From: Chloroflexi bacterium OHK40
GTDB lineage: Bacteria > Chloroflexota > Chloroflexia > Chloroflexales > Chloroflexaceae
Direction of reading: 5' to 3'
Assembly (NCBI GenBank): GCA_004367505.1
Contig: SFCB01000196.1
Location: 1 to 35,395, forward strand
Length of the DNA stretch: 35,395 nucleotides
The position numbers and the translations under genes are program-made. The first letter of the stretch is position 1; every line of letters begins with the position of its first letter. The notes under the pieces were generated by a model that saw nothing but the letters and a program-made list of their open reading frames with translations, was not told the origin of the DNA and ran no database searches. Of the stretch, positions 8,072 to 16,075 are shown piece after piece.

Positions 8072-9298
8072 ATGCCTGAACAGCCAGCATGGCGCTTCCA
8101 GAAGACGATCGCCCCGATGTACGAAGTTCCGACCGGCCACACGATTCTCAAGGGCCGCGTGCTCACCTGCCGGGGCGACGAGGTGATCGAGCAGGGCTTT
8201 GTGGAGATCGAGGGCGCGATGATCAAGGCAGTGGGCAACGCCGTCGATCTCGGCGAACGCGGAGCCGAGGTGGTAGAGACCGGTGGCACGATTATCCCCG
8301 GGCTCTTCAACAGCCACGCCCACCTCGCCTGGGACGGTGTACACGATCTGGCCCAGCAGTCGCTGAACGACCCACCCGAGCTCTCGGCCTACAAGTGCGC
8401 CGGCAACATGCTGATCAGCCTGCGCGCCGGCGTTACCACTGTACGGGACCTCGGCATGCACCGCACCAACCTGGTGGCCAAACAGGCCGTGGAGCAGGGG
8501 ATCTTCCCCGGCCCACGCGTGCTGGCCTGTGGCGCCGCGATCGTGCAGACGGGCGGCCACACCTACTGGTGCTGCCGCGAGGCCTCGGGCGCCGACGAGA
8601 TGCGTCGGGCCGTGCGTGAGCAGGTGCGCGGCGGCGCCGACTTGATCAAGATCATGGCCTGCCACGACAGGCTCGAGTTCACCGACGAGGAGCTCCACGC
8701 CGTGATCGATGAGAGCCACCGCAATGGCCTGCCGATCACCGCTCACGCCACCTACGATGCCTGCATTCGCCGCGTGGCCGAGTTCGGCGTGGATTGCGTA
8801 GAGCACGGGGGTAGCATGAGCGACGAGACGATCGCGCTGCTCCTGGAGCGGAAGATCCCGATCGTCACGACCTTCGCCCCGGTGGTGATGCAGAGCCAAC
8901 CCGAGGTGGCCAGGAAGTTCAATATCCCCGATTGGAAGCTCCAGGAGCGTCAGCGGGCCGTGGCCAACCCCGCCCGCTACGAGGGCCTCGTGCGGGCGGC
9001 TAGGGCCGGCGTGGTGATCGGCTTCGGCACAGACGCGGGCAGCCCTGCCGTGGGCCATGGGGTTGTCGCTCCGGAATTGCAATTTATGCTCAAGCTCGGC
9101 GTGGTGGCAACCCCCTACGCGGCCCTGCGCAGCGCCACCAGTGTCGCCGCCGCGATCAGCCGCCTGGAGGCCACTCTGGGTACACTCGAGCCCGGCAAGC
9201 TCGCCGACGTGGTGGTGGTGGATGGCAACCCCCTCGACGATCTCGACGCACTCGCCAGTGTGCGCCGCACCTACGTCGGTGGGCGGCGCCTGGTGTAG
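8072..9298 (+). CDS. Metal-dependent amidohydrolase (imidazolonepropionase/Xaa-Pro dipeptidase-like)
   Basis: A 408-residue amidohydrolase-superfamily enzyme of the type often annotated imidazolonepropionase-like or metal-dependent Xaa-Pro dipeptidase. The ligand set is visible in order: NSHAHLAWDG (HxH), DLIKIMACHD (bridging Lys), PITAHATYDA, VEHGGSM and GFGTDAGSP (final Asp). The end, LEPGKLADVVVVDGNPL, is the typical beta-domain closure. ATG at 8072 lies 8 nt after GAGGAG (8058-8063). A small GGGCG/CGCCC hairpin (8030-8043) precedes the ribosome site. It is the second amidohydrolase of the series and is unlike the one at 2772-4175. It probably cleaves an N-acyl or dipeptide-like intermediate; the substrate is unresolved. 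Confidence 0.87.
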   Translation: MPEQPAWRFQKTIAPMYEVPTGHTILKGRVLTCRGDEVIEQGFVEIEGAMIKAVGNAVDLGERGAEVVETGGTIIPGLFNSHAHLAWDGVHDLAQQSLNDPPELSAYKCAGNMLISLRAGVTTVRDLGMHRTNLVAKQAVEQGIFPGPRVLACGAAIVQTGGHTYWCCREASGADEMRRAVREQVRGGADLIKIMACHDRLEFTDEELHAVIDESHRNGLPITAHATYDACIRRVAEFGVDCVEHGGSMSDETIALLLERKIPIVTTFAPVVMQSQPEVARKFNIPDWKLQERQRAVANPARYEGLVRAARAGVVIGFGTDAGSPAVGHGVVAPELQFMLKLGVVATPYAALRSATSVAAAISRLEATLGTLEPGKLADVVVVDGNPLDDLDALASVRRTYVGGRRLV

Positions 9299-9403
9299 GG
9301 CCATTACTCACGGCGCCGCGACGCGATCGAGTGGCTGGTCGCGCTGATCTGCGCGCCTGCACGACTCACCATGAACGCGACGGCCACCCACAGGAGCGAG
9401 CTT

Positions 9404-10567
9404 ATGTACACACAGGCCACACTCGCCGAACGTGATGCGCGCTACCAGCGCCTTCGGGTGGCGATGCGGGTTGCAGGGCTGGATGCTCTGCTGGTGGCCG
9501 GAAAGGGCCACTGGTGGACGGGCCGTGGCTACATCCGCTACCTGACTGACTTTCATCTCTGGGGCCACGATGGGCTGCTGCTCGTGCCGCTGGATGGCGA
9601 GCCTGCCCTCACCCTCACCAGCCCCGCCGTGGCCGCCCGAATCGCCGCGCGCGGCTGGGTCGAGGATGCCGACGGCGACGTCTACCTGGTGCCACGCACC
9701 GCTGCTGTTACCCGCGCGCGCGGCCTCGCGAAGGGGCGCATCGGGGTGGCCGGCATGCGCACCATCCTCGGTGCCGGGGTACTCGCCGAGCTGCGCGAGG
9801 CCCTCCCCGACGCCGAGTGGATCGACGCCGACGAACTGATCGACCGTGTACGCATGGTGCGCAGCCCGCTGGAGGTTCAGCAAATCCGCGAGCTCTGGAC
9901 GCTCTCGAAGGCCGCGATGGCGCGCTTCGTCGAGATCGTCACCCCGGGGATGAGTGGCCTGGCGCTCAGCGCCGAGTGTTCGCGCGTGGCGCTCGCCGGC
10001 GGCGCCCGCGATATCCTCGTCTTTCTCGGCGAGGATCCGCGCCATTTGAGTATCCCCGACGAGACTCCCCTACGCTGCGATGGGATCACCCGCTTTCACA
10101 TGGAGATTTGCGGCCCGAGCGGCCACTGGTCCGAACTGACCGTCACCTGCGCCTACCGCCCGCTTACCGACGACGAGGAACGTCTGATCGCGAGCGAACT
10201 GCGGGCCTACGATGCCATTCGTGCCGCTGCGCGTCCCGGGGCTACCTTGCCTGAGCTGGCCGCGATCTTCGAGCACACCCTCGCCGCCGACGGCTGGGAG
10301 CTCGGTCCGCCCACCCGCCACTTCGACTTCCACGGCCAGGGCCTTGATACGATCGAGCGGCCCTGGTTCGCTGCCCAACTCCCCTGGGGGGCTTCCCAGA
10401 GCTGGTCGTTGGAGGCCGGCATGACCTTCTCCTATCACCCACACCGCGACACGCGCCCCGCTGTGCACTGGGGTACGGGTATCAATGAGGATATCTTGAT
10501 CACGCCCAATGGCGCTGAGCGCCTGAGCGGCGACTGGGACTTACGATGGCTCCGTATGACGGCATAG
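9404..10567 (+). CDS. M24 'pita-bread' family protein, creatinase/ectoine-hydrolase-like, metal ligands replaced
   Basis: A 387-residue M24 protein with a creatinase N-terminal domain (about 1-150) and a pita-bread catalytic domain. Two in-frame ATGs exist, at 9371 and 9404. The second is preferred because AGGAG (9392-9396) precedes it by 7 nt. Metal-dependent M24 peptidases use two Asp, a His and two Glu. Here the first Asp position appears as E234 (FHMEI), the second as E244 (HWSEL), and the usual Glu of the EPG motif is His (FSYHP). H214 and E244 align by eye with the catalytic His232 and Glu262 of creatinase. The protein therefore looks like the non-metallic branch that includes creatinase and ectoine hydrolase (DoeA/EutD), not a working aminopeptidase. 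This rests on a manual alignment. Confidence 0.8.
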   Translation: MYTQATLAERDARYQRLRVAMRVAGLDALLVAGKGHWWTGRGYIRYLTDFHLWGHDGLLLVPLDGEPALTLTSPAVAARIAARGWVEDADGDVYLVPRTAAVTRARGLAKGRIGVAGMRTILGAGVLAELREALPDAEWIDADELIDRVRMVRSPLEVQQIRELWTLSKAAMARFVEIVTPGMSGLALSAECSRVALAGGARDILVFLGEDPRHLSIPDETPLRCDGITRFHMEICGPSGHWSELTVTCAYRPLTDDEERLIASELRAYDAIRAAARPGATLPELAAIFEHTLAADGWELGPPTRHFDFHGQGLDTIERPWFAAQLPWGASQSWSLEAGMTFSYHPHRDTRPAVHWGTGINEDILITPNGAERLSGDWDLRWLRMTA

Positions 10568-10746
10568 GCCAAGCGTACAGGCTGGCCCACGCCCGGGGGC
10601 CGCACCCGCCCCGGGGACTCCAGCCCCTGGCTACGGATGGCGAAGCCCGCTGATGCGGGTCGGGGGCCCGTACTGTGCCCTATCCCTCCCGCAGCCCGGC
10701 TCGCGAGAAGCGCCCGCGTCGGCGGGCACGTCAGGAGAAGCATCCC
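10568..10746 (+). other. 179-bp gap with two GC-rich hairpins before the S9 peptidase gene
   Basis: Two perfect small hairpins are visible: CCCGC-TGAT-GCGGG at 10646-10659 and GCCCGC-GTCG-GCGGGC at 10712-10727. The second ends 4 nt before the AGGAGAAG ribosome site (10732-10739) and could modulate translation of the peptidase. No T-tract follows either, so neither is a standard terminator. Confidence 0.4.
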
Positions 10747-12828
10747 GTGACATCGCGCCGCACGATCACCGCGCAGGACCTGCTGCGCCTCCAGATGTGT
10801 GATGACCCTCAGGTCTCGCCCGACGGCCGCGAGGTTGCCTGGGTCCATACCCGGGTTGACCCTGAGGCGAATGGCTACCGATCCCGCATCGTCGTGACCG
10901 AGATCGCCACGGGCGCCACCCGCCCGCTCACCGAGGGCCCCGGCCAGGACTCGCATCCCCGCTGGTCACCCGATGGGGCTACGATCGCCTTTCTGCGCTC
11001 GGCCCCCCCGGGCCCGAGCCTGCCCGGCGCTCCGCCTCCGGCGATCTCCATGCTCGATCGCGGTCCCCAGTTGATGGTCGTGCCGGCCCGGGGTGGCGAG
11101 CCTCGACCGCTCACGGCGCTGCGCGGCGGCGCCCGTGCGCCCGCGTGGTCGCCCGAGGGGGGCCGGATCGCCTTCATGACCCTGATGGATCCCGCCCGGG
11201 GTCTGGAGCAACTCGGCGACGAACACCTCGATTTCGACGACCTCTACGCGCGCTTCAATCGCGATGTGGTGGTCACAAACCGGCTACGCTGGAAGTCGGA
11301 CGCGGCGGGATTCCTGGGCAACTATTACGGCCACATCGCAATGGTCGGCTTCGACCCGGTAGCCGAGGTGCCCGGCCCCGTGACGGCACTCACCAGCGGG
11401 CCATACGAGTTCAGCCCGCCGGTCTGGTCGCCGGATGGCCGCTGGCTCGCGACCACCGGCAATCTCGACTCGGATGGCGAGTCCCGCCGCAAGGCGTACA
11501 TTTACCTGCTCGACACCACGGCCATCGGACCGCCACAGCCCCTTTTCGGCCTGGAGGAGATGCGCAGCAGCGACCTCTCCTGGTCACCGGATGGCACCAC
11601 CCTGGCAGTGTGTGGCCACAATGACCCGATGATCGGGCACTACGGCACGCCACACCTCTGGCTGGTGGATGTCGCTAGCGGCGCGGGTCGCTGCGTCACG
11701 GAGCCGATCGACCGGGCGATCGGCGACTACTCGCGAAACTACGATACGCGCCGCTACGGCGGCGACGACGAGCCCCGCTGGCTCCCCGACGGCAGAAGCA
11801 TGCTGCTGCTGCTCAACGAATCCGGCACGGTCCACCTCAACCGCCTGGATCTGGGCACTGGAACCCTGACGCCAATCACCAGCGGCGACTCAGTGGTGAG
11901 CGCCTTCTCCATGGACCCGGCAGGTCGCTGCCTTGTCGCTCTGATCGGCGATAGCCTCAACCCCGGCGATCTGTACGTGGTGGAGGCTGGTACGGAGCCC
12001 CGGCGACTCACCGCCGTGAACCGCGAACTCCTGGACGAACTGGAGCTCTCACCGGCGCTGCGTTTCGCCTGCGAGCACGACGGCGTCCGGATCGAGGGGT
12101 GGGTCAACCCACCCGTCAGGCGCGAGGCCGGCAAGCGCTACCCCGTGATCCTCTACACCGGCGGCGGCCCTGGCGGCATGCGGGCGAGCGTCTTTGTTCA
12201 CGAATGGCAGGTTTACGCAGCCGCCGGCTACACAGTGATCAACTGCAACACCCGTGGCAACCACGGCTACGGGCAGCCTTTCTCCGCCGCGACGCGGGGC
12301 AAGTGGGGCGACCTGGACTACGCCGACAATCTGGCCTTCCTGCGGGCGGTATGTGCGGCCTTCGACTTCATCGACTCGGAGCGGCTCGCGGTGGCGGGCG
12401 GGAGCTATGGCGGCTACAGCGCGGCGTGGATCATCGGGCGGCATCCTGAGTTCAAGGCGGCCATCGTCGATCGGGCACTCACCAACCGCACCTCGCAGGT
12501 TGGCACCAGCGACATTGGCTTCCTCCTCGACCAGGTTGAGTTCGACAAACAGCTCCCCTGGGAGAACGTCAACACGCTGATCGAACGCTCGCCAGTGATG
12601 TACGCCGGCCACATCCAGACACCGACTCTGGTTGTCCACTCTGCGCTCGACCACCGCTGCGCCGTGGAGCAGGGCGAGCAACTGTACATGGCGCTGCGGC
12701 GCCGTGGCATACCGACCGAGCTCGTGCGCTTTCCCGACGAGAGCCACGAACTCTCGCGCTCCGGCAAACCGTGGCACCGGATCTTCCGCATCGACCGCTA
12801 CCTGAACTGGTTCAACCGCTGGGTGTGA
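10747..12828 (+). CDS. S9 family serine oligopeptidase (dipeptidyl/acylaminoacyl peptidase type)
   Basis: A 693-residue prolyl-oligopeptidase-family enzyme. The N-terminal ~430 residues form a beta-propeller with repeated WSPDG/SPDG blades (PD40/TolB-like), which restricts access to short peptides. The C-terminal alpha/beta-hydrolase domain carries the triad: S553 in GGSYGGYSA, D635 in SALDHRC and H667 in DESHELSR. GTG at 10747 was chosen over in-frame GTG codons upstream because AGGAGAAG (10732-10739) is correctly spaced. No signal peptide is seen, so it is probably cytosolic. It lies 24 bp before the aminotransferase, which suggests co-transcription. In this context it would release amino acids from short or N-capped peptides imported by a Dpp-type transporter. 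S9C acylaminoacyl peptidase is the closest subtype by length and propeller form. Confidence 0.9.
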   Translation: MTSRRTITAQDLLRLQMCDDPQVSPDGREVAWVHTRVDPEANGYRSRIVVTEIATGATRPLTEGPGQDSHPRWSPDGATIAFLRSAPPGPSLPGAPPPAISMLDRGPQLMVVPARGGEPRPLTALRGGARAPAWSPEGGRIAFMTLMDPARGLEQLGDEHLDFDDLYARFNRDVVVTNRLRWKSDAAGFLGNYYGHIAMVGFDPVAEVPGPVTALTSGPYEFSPPVWSPDGRWLATTGNLDSDGESRRKAYIYLLDTTAIGPPQPLFGLEEMRSSDLSWSPDGTTLAVCGHNDPMIGHYGTPHLWLVDVASGAGRCVTEPIDRAIGDYSRNYDTRRYGGDDEPRWLPDGRSMLLLLNESGTVHLNRLDLGTGTLTPITSGDSVVSAFSMDPAGRCLVALIGDSLNPGDLYVVEAGTEPRRLTAVNRELLDELELSPALRFACEHDGVRIEGWVNPPVRREAGKRYPVILYTGGGPGGMRASVFVHEWQVYAAAGYTVINCNTRGNHGYGQPFSAATRGKWGDLDYADNLAFLRAVCAAFDFIDSERLAVAGGSYGGYSAAWIIGRHPEFKAAIVDRALTNRTSQVGTSDIGFLLDQVEFDKQLPWENVNTLIERSPVMYAGHIQTPTLVVHSALDHRCAVEQGEQLYMALRRRGIPTELVRFPDESHELSRSGKPWHRIFRIDRYLNWFNRWV

Positions 12829-12852
12829 TACAGCATAAAGGAGGAGCCTCGT

Positions 12853-14040
12853 ATGCGCACGTCGAGCACCAGCCTGATGGCCCGTATCGCCTCAGCGCGC
12901 GCGCGGCAGGTGGGCGCCACCCTCGCCCGGCAGACCTCGATCGGCGCGCCAGGGATGATCAACCTGGCCAGTGGCACGCCTGACTTTCCGACCCCACCCC
13001 ACGTCGTCGAGGCGGGCCAGCGCGCCCTTGCTGAAGGCAAGACTGTCTACACCGCATGGGCGGGCCTCCCGGCGCTCCGCGAGGCGATCGCCGAGCAGCT
13101 GCGGCGTGAAAAGGGCCTGGCCGTGGACCCGGAAAGCGAGATTATCGTCACCGCAGGCTCGCAGGCCGCCATGCTCACCGTAACCCTGGCCCTGCTTGAT
13201 CCCGGCGACGAAGTGCTCGTGCCCACGCCATTCTACGACGAGTACCGCCGCGACATTATGCTGGCCGGCGCCACCATGGTACCCGTGCCAACGCTGCTGG
13301 AAGACAGCTTCGAGGTGGAGCCATCGGCGCTGGAGGCCGCGATCACGCCACGTACGAAGGCCATGATCCTGATCTCACCCTCCAACCCCACCGGCGCGGT
13401 GATCGAGCTCTCCACGCTTCTACGTATCGCCTCGATCGCCCACCGTCACGATCTGCTCGTGATCTGGGACGAACTCTACGAGCGATTCGTCTACGACGGG
13501 TTCACACACGCGAGCTTCGCGGCACTGCCGGGCATGTGGGAGCGCACCGTGGTGATCAACGGGTTCTCGAAGTGTTACGGGATGACGGGCTGGCGCGTGG
13601 GTTACGTGGCCGCACGCCGCGAGATCGCCGACGCCATGCTACCGATCGCTCACGGCATGACGATCTGCGCGCCGTCCGTCTCACAGTACGCAGCGCTGGC
13701 CGCCATCAATGGCCCGACCGCCTGGTTCGAGGAGGTACTGGCTGAGTACGACCGCCGGCGCCGCCTGTGGATGCAGGCGCTCGACGCGATGGGCCTGCCC
13801 TATGGCCGGCCACGCGGTGCTTACTATATCATGCCGAGCATCACCAGCACCGGCCTGAGCTCCCAGCAGTTCGCCAGAGCCCTGCGCGAGGAGGCGAAAG
13901 TGATGATTGGCGGCGCCGGTGGAGCCACCGACCCCTTCAACGAAGGGTTCGTGCGTGGATCACTTGCCGCCCCCTATATACAGCTTGAGCAGGGGCTCGA
14001 GCGCATGGCCGCAATTGTAAAAAAGTACCAGGGGTCCTGA
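12853..14040 (+). CDS. Class I/II PLP-dependent aminotransferase
   Basis: A 395-residue fold-type I aminotransferase of the AspC/AAT subgroup. INLASGTPDFPTP is the N-terminal substrate-gate region, GSQAAMLT binds the cofactor phosphate, and SPSNPTGAV and WDELYERF hold the conserved Asn and Asp. K240 in NGFSKCYGMTGWRVGY is the Schiff-base lysine. The C-terminal part has the family's substrate Arg region (FVRGSLA). ATG at 12853 follows a strong AAGGAGGAG (12838-12846) by 6 nt. The gene is 24 bp after the peptidase and 29 bp before HyuB, so the three are likely one transcript. It would deaminate the amino acid freed by the upstream hydrolases; specificity cannot be told from sequence. Confidence 0.9.
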   Translation: MRTSSTSLMARIASARARQVGATLARQTSIGAPGMINLASGTPDFPTPPHVVEAGQRALAEGKTVYTAWAGLPALREAIAEQLRREKGLAVDPESEIIVTAGSQAAMLTVTLALLDPGDEVLVPTPFYDEYRRDIMLAGATMVPVPTLLEDSFEVEPSALEAAITPRTKAMILISPSNPTGAVIELSTLLRIASIAHRHDLLVIWDELYERFVYDGFTHASFAALPGMWERTVVINGFSKCYGMTGWRVGYVAARREIADAMLPIAHGMTICAPSVSQYAALAAINGPTAWFEEVLAEYDRRRRLWMQALDAMGLPYGRPRGAYYIMPSITSTGLSSQQFARALREEAKVMIGGAGGATDPFNEGFVRGSLAAPYIQLEQGLERMAAIVKKYQGS

Positions 14041-14069
14041 CACCCTGTTGCGGAAAGGCCAGGCAACCC

Positions 14070-15716
14070 GTGATCGACCCGATCACCCTTGAGATCCAGT
14101 GGCAGCGCCTGATCGCGATCATGGATGAGGTAGATAACGCTGTCGTGCGAACCTCGTTTTCCACCATCGTTGGCGAGAGCCGAGACTTCGCCGTCATCAT
14201 GACCGACCACCAGGGCGCCTCATTGTGCCAGTCGAGCTGGAGCCCGCCAAACTTCTGCGTCGTACTGCCGCGTACCTCGCGCCACATGCTCCGCCGCTTC
14301 CCGCCCGAGACCCTGCGGGAGGGCGATGTGCTGATCACCAATGACGCCTGGCTCGGTACGGGCCACCTGCCCGACTACGTGGTCCTGACGCCGATCTTCT
14401 GGCGCGGCAAGGTGGTAGCCTTCACCGGGATCGTGGCTCACCTGGCCGACGTCGGCGGCCACGCCGGCGATATCGAGGCCACCGATGTGTTTATGGAAGG
14501 GCTGCGCCTTCCCCCCTGCAAGCTTTATGAGGCCGGGGAGGAGAACCACCTGCTCTTCGAGATCATCGGCAACAACTGCCGCGTGCCCGAACTGGTCCTC
14601 GGCGACCTGCGCGCGATCGCCGGGGCCGCCGCTATGGCCGCCCGCCGCATCCACGAATTTCTCGACGACTATGGCCTCGACGATCTTGTGGAGCTCTCCG
14701 AGACCATCCACACCCGCTCCGAGGCGGCCATCCGCGCGCGGATAGCCGCCTTACCCGATGGGGTCTACCGATTTGGCCTCGACATCGACGGCTACATTGA
14801 GCCGGTGCACCTCCACGCCACGATCACGATCCACGGGAGCGACGTCTACGTCGACTATACCGGCAGCTCACCCCAGACCAACCGCGCCGCGATCAACTGC
14901 ACCTTCAATACCACCTACGCCTCGACGATGTACCCCTTCAAGTGCGCGCTCGTACCGGAGATCCCGAACAATGAGGGGCTCTTCCGGCCCATTCACGTGA
15001 GCGCGCCCGAGGGCTGCATACTCAACGCCACCTTCCCCGCGCCGGTGAAGGCCCGCGCCAAGACGACCAACAACCTGAACCAGGTGCTCTTCGGCGCCCT
15101 CTGGCCGATCTTCGGCGAACACGCCCAGGCCGGCTCCGGCTCGATCTGGCCCTTCAAGTTCTTCGGCGAGGAGGAGGGCTACGGCCGCTTTGGCGTGCAT
15201 TGTCTGCCCCATGGCGGGCGCGGTGCCATGCGCGATCTCGACGGACTGGTGCCGATCGCCTTTCCCCATAACAGCTCCGTGACACCCACGGAGATTCTCG
15301 AACTGCGCGCGCCGATCCTGATCGAGCGCAAGGCCCTGCGCCCCGACTCGGGTGGCCCCGGACGGCGCCGGGGCGGCCTTGGCCAGGAGATTGTGGTGCG
15401 CAGCATCGCCTCCCGGCCCATGACCATGCTCCTGCGTCCGGATAAACTCTTCTTCAACCCCCCCGGCTTGAATGGCGGACGGCCCGGGATGGTGGGGCAG
15501 GTCTTTGTGAATGGTGAGGAGATCACCCGCTTTCCGGCGCTGCAATTCAACCCCGGCGACGAGCTGCGCCTGCTAATGCCCGGCGGCGGTGGCTTCGGGC
15601 CCGTCGAGCAGCGCGAGGTTGCACTGGTGGCCGAGGACGTGGCTCTCGGTTATGTGAGCCCCGAGGCCGCCGCCCGTGACTACGGCTACGCGCCACCCCA
15701 GCGCACAACCTCCTGA
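14070..15716 (+). CDS. hyuB: Hydantoinase B / oxoprolinase-type subunit (HyuB)
   Basis: A 548-residue HydantoinaseB-family protein, the subunit found in N-methylhydantoinase, 5-oxoprolinase and acetone carboxylase complexes. The opening IDPITLEIQWQRLIAIMDEV, followed by RTSFSTIVGESRDFAV, is characteristic. ITNDAWLGTGHLPD, the central VDYTGSSPQTNRAAINC and the C-terminal LMPGGGGFG are also typical. GTG at 14070 follows a weak AAAGG/AGG site. HyuB normally works with HyuA, an ATP-binding ASKHA partner that activates the cyclic amide, and no HyuA is in this window. It may be encoded elsewhere or this subunit may have another role. It closes the left gene series before the repeat-bearing spacer. 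Likely role: ATP-dependent opening of a hydantoin- or oxoproline-like ring. Confidence 0.85.
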   Translation: MIDPITLEIQWQRLIAIMDEVDNAVVRTSFSTIVGESRDFAVIMTDHQGASLCQSSWSPPNFCVVLPRTSRHMLRRFPPETLREGDVLITNDAWLGTGHLPDYVVLTPIFWRGKVVAFTGIVAHLADVGGHAGDIEATDVFMEGLRLPPCKLYEAGEENHLLFEIIGNNCRVPELVLGDLRAIAGAAAMAARRIHEFLDDYGLDDLVELSETIHTRSEAAIRARIAALPDGVYRFGLDIDGYIEPVHLHATITIHGSDVYVDYTGSSPQTNRAAINCTFNTTYASTMYPFKCALVPEIPNNEGLFRPIHVSAPEGCILNATFPAPVKARAKTTNNLNQVLFGALWPIFGEHAQAGSGSIWPFKFFGEEEGYGRFGVHCLPHGGRGAMRDLDGLVPIAFPHNSSVTPTEILELRAPILIERKALRPDSGGPGRRRGGLGQEIVVRSIASRPMTMLLRPDKLFFNPPGLNGGRPGMVGQVFVNGEEITRFPALQFNPGDELRLLMPGGGGFGPVEQREVALVAEDVALGYVSPEAAARDYGYAPPQRTTS

Positions 15717-16000
15717 TACCCCCGGAAGGCTACGACGGCCCCAGGCGACCACGGCTGAGGGACGGGAATGACACCCATGTGGCCGAGCGCAGGGGGGTTG
15801 GTTCCCATGCAGGCCCCCGTGAAAGCGGGGGAGAGGCTAGGTTCCCGCGGAAGCAGAACGACACCCATGCGGACGGGCGCAGGCGGGGGCTGGTTCCCGT
15901 GCAGGTGGGCACCGCCCTCCCTCGCCACGAGCTTCGGTGCTGCGGCACGCAAGAGCACGGGGCACAGGGGCAGGAACATACGCCACATCCATCCGCCCGG
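15717..16000. other. Spacer between HyuB and the IclR promoter
   Basis: A noncoding stretch of about 280 bp. It holds two imperfect copies of a ~45-bp element (15770-15813 and 15860-15905) and a perfect hairpin between them. Short frames across it have repeat-like composition and no ribosome site, so no gene is called. Confidence 0.7.
15770..15905. repeat. Two imperfect direct repeats with an intervening hairpin
   Basis: Copy one (15770-15813) and copy two (15860-15905) share GACACCCATG, GCGCAGG, then TGGTTCCC and TGCAGG in the same order, with starts 90 bp apart. Between them CCCCCG (15814-15819) and CGGGGG (15826-15831) form a perfect 6-bp stem with a 6-nt loop. The arrangement resembles a dispersed intergenic repeat rather than a CRISPR: only two copies, unequal units, no cas genes. 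Confidence 0.6.
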
Positions 16001-16001
16001 A

Positions 16002-16030
16002 TTGACAAACTTCGCTACTCTTTCTATACT
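16002..16030 (+). promoter_or_regulatory. Sigma-70-type promoter of the iclR-corrinoid module
   Basis: A -35 TTGACA at 16002-16007 and a -10 TATACT at 16025-16030 are separated by exactly 17 nt, near consensus in a GC-rich context. Transcription should begin about 16037, some 40 nt before the regulator's GTG. Confidence 0.8.
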
Positions 16031-16032
16031 GT

Positions 16033-16068
16033 GTTCCACTCACCAGAACGCGTTCCATAGAGCGGAAC
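16033..16068. promoter_or_regulatory. Two tandem IclR-type operator palindromes
   Basis: GTTCCACTCACCAGAAC (16033-16049) and GTTCCATAGAGCGGAAC (16052-16068) are inverted repeats of the form GTTCC-N7-GGAAC. The second is perfect in its arms and the first has one mismatch. Their centres are 19 bp apart, about two helical turns, so two dimers could bind one face. They cover the predicted start site, directly before the regulator gene, as expected for autorepression by the encoded IclR protein. TTCC/GGAA half-sites are common in IclR-family operators. Confidence 0.65.
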
Positions 16069-16075
16069 ATCAGCC

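Noticed and set aside
9404-10567. Assignment as Xaa-Pro aminopeptidase
   Set aside because: The two Asp and at least one Glu metal ligands appear replaced, which argues against a metal-dependent peptidase.
15770-15905. The repeat pair considered as a CRISPR array
   Set aside because: Only two unequal, imperfect copies, GC-rich, with no cas genes nearby.
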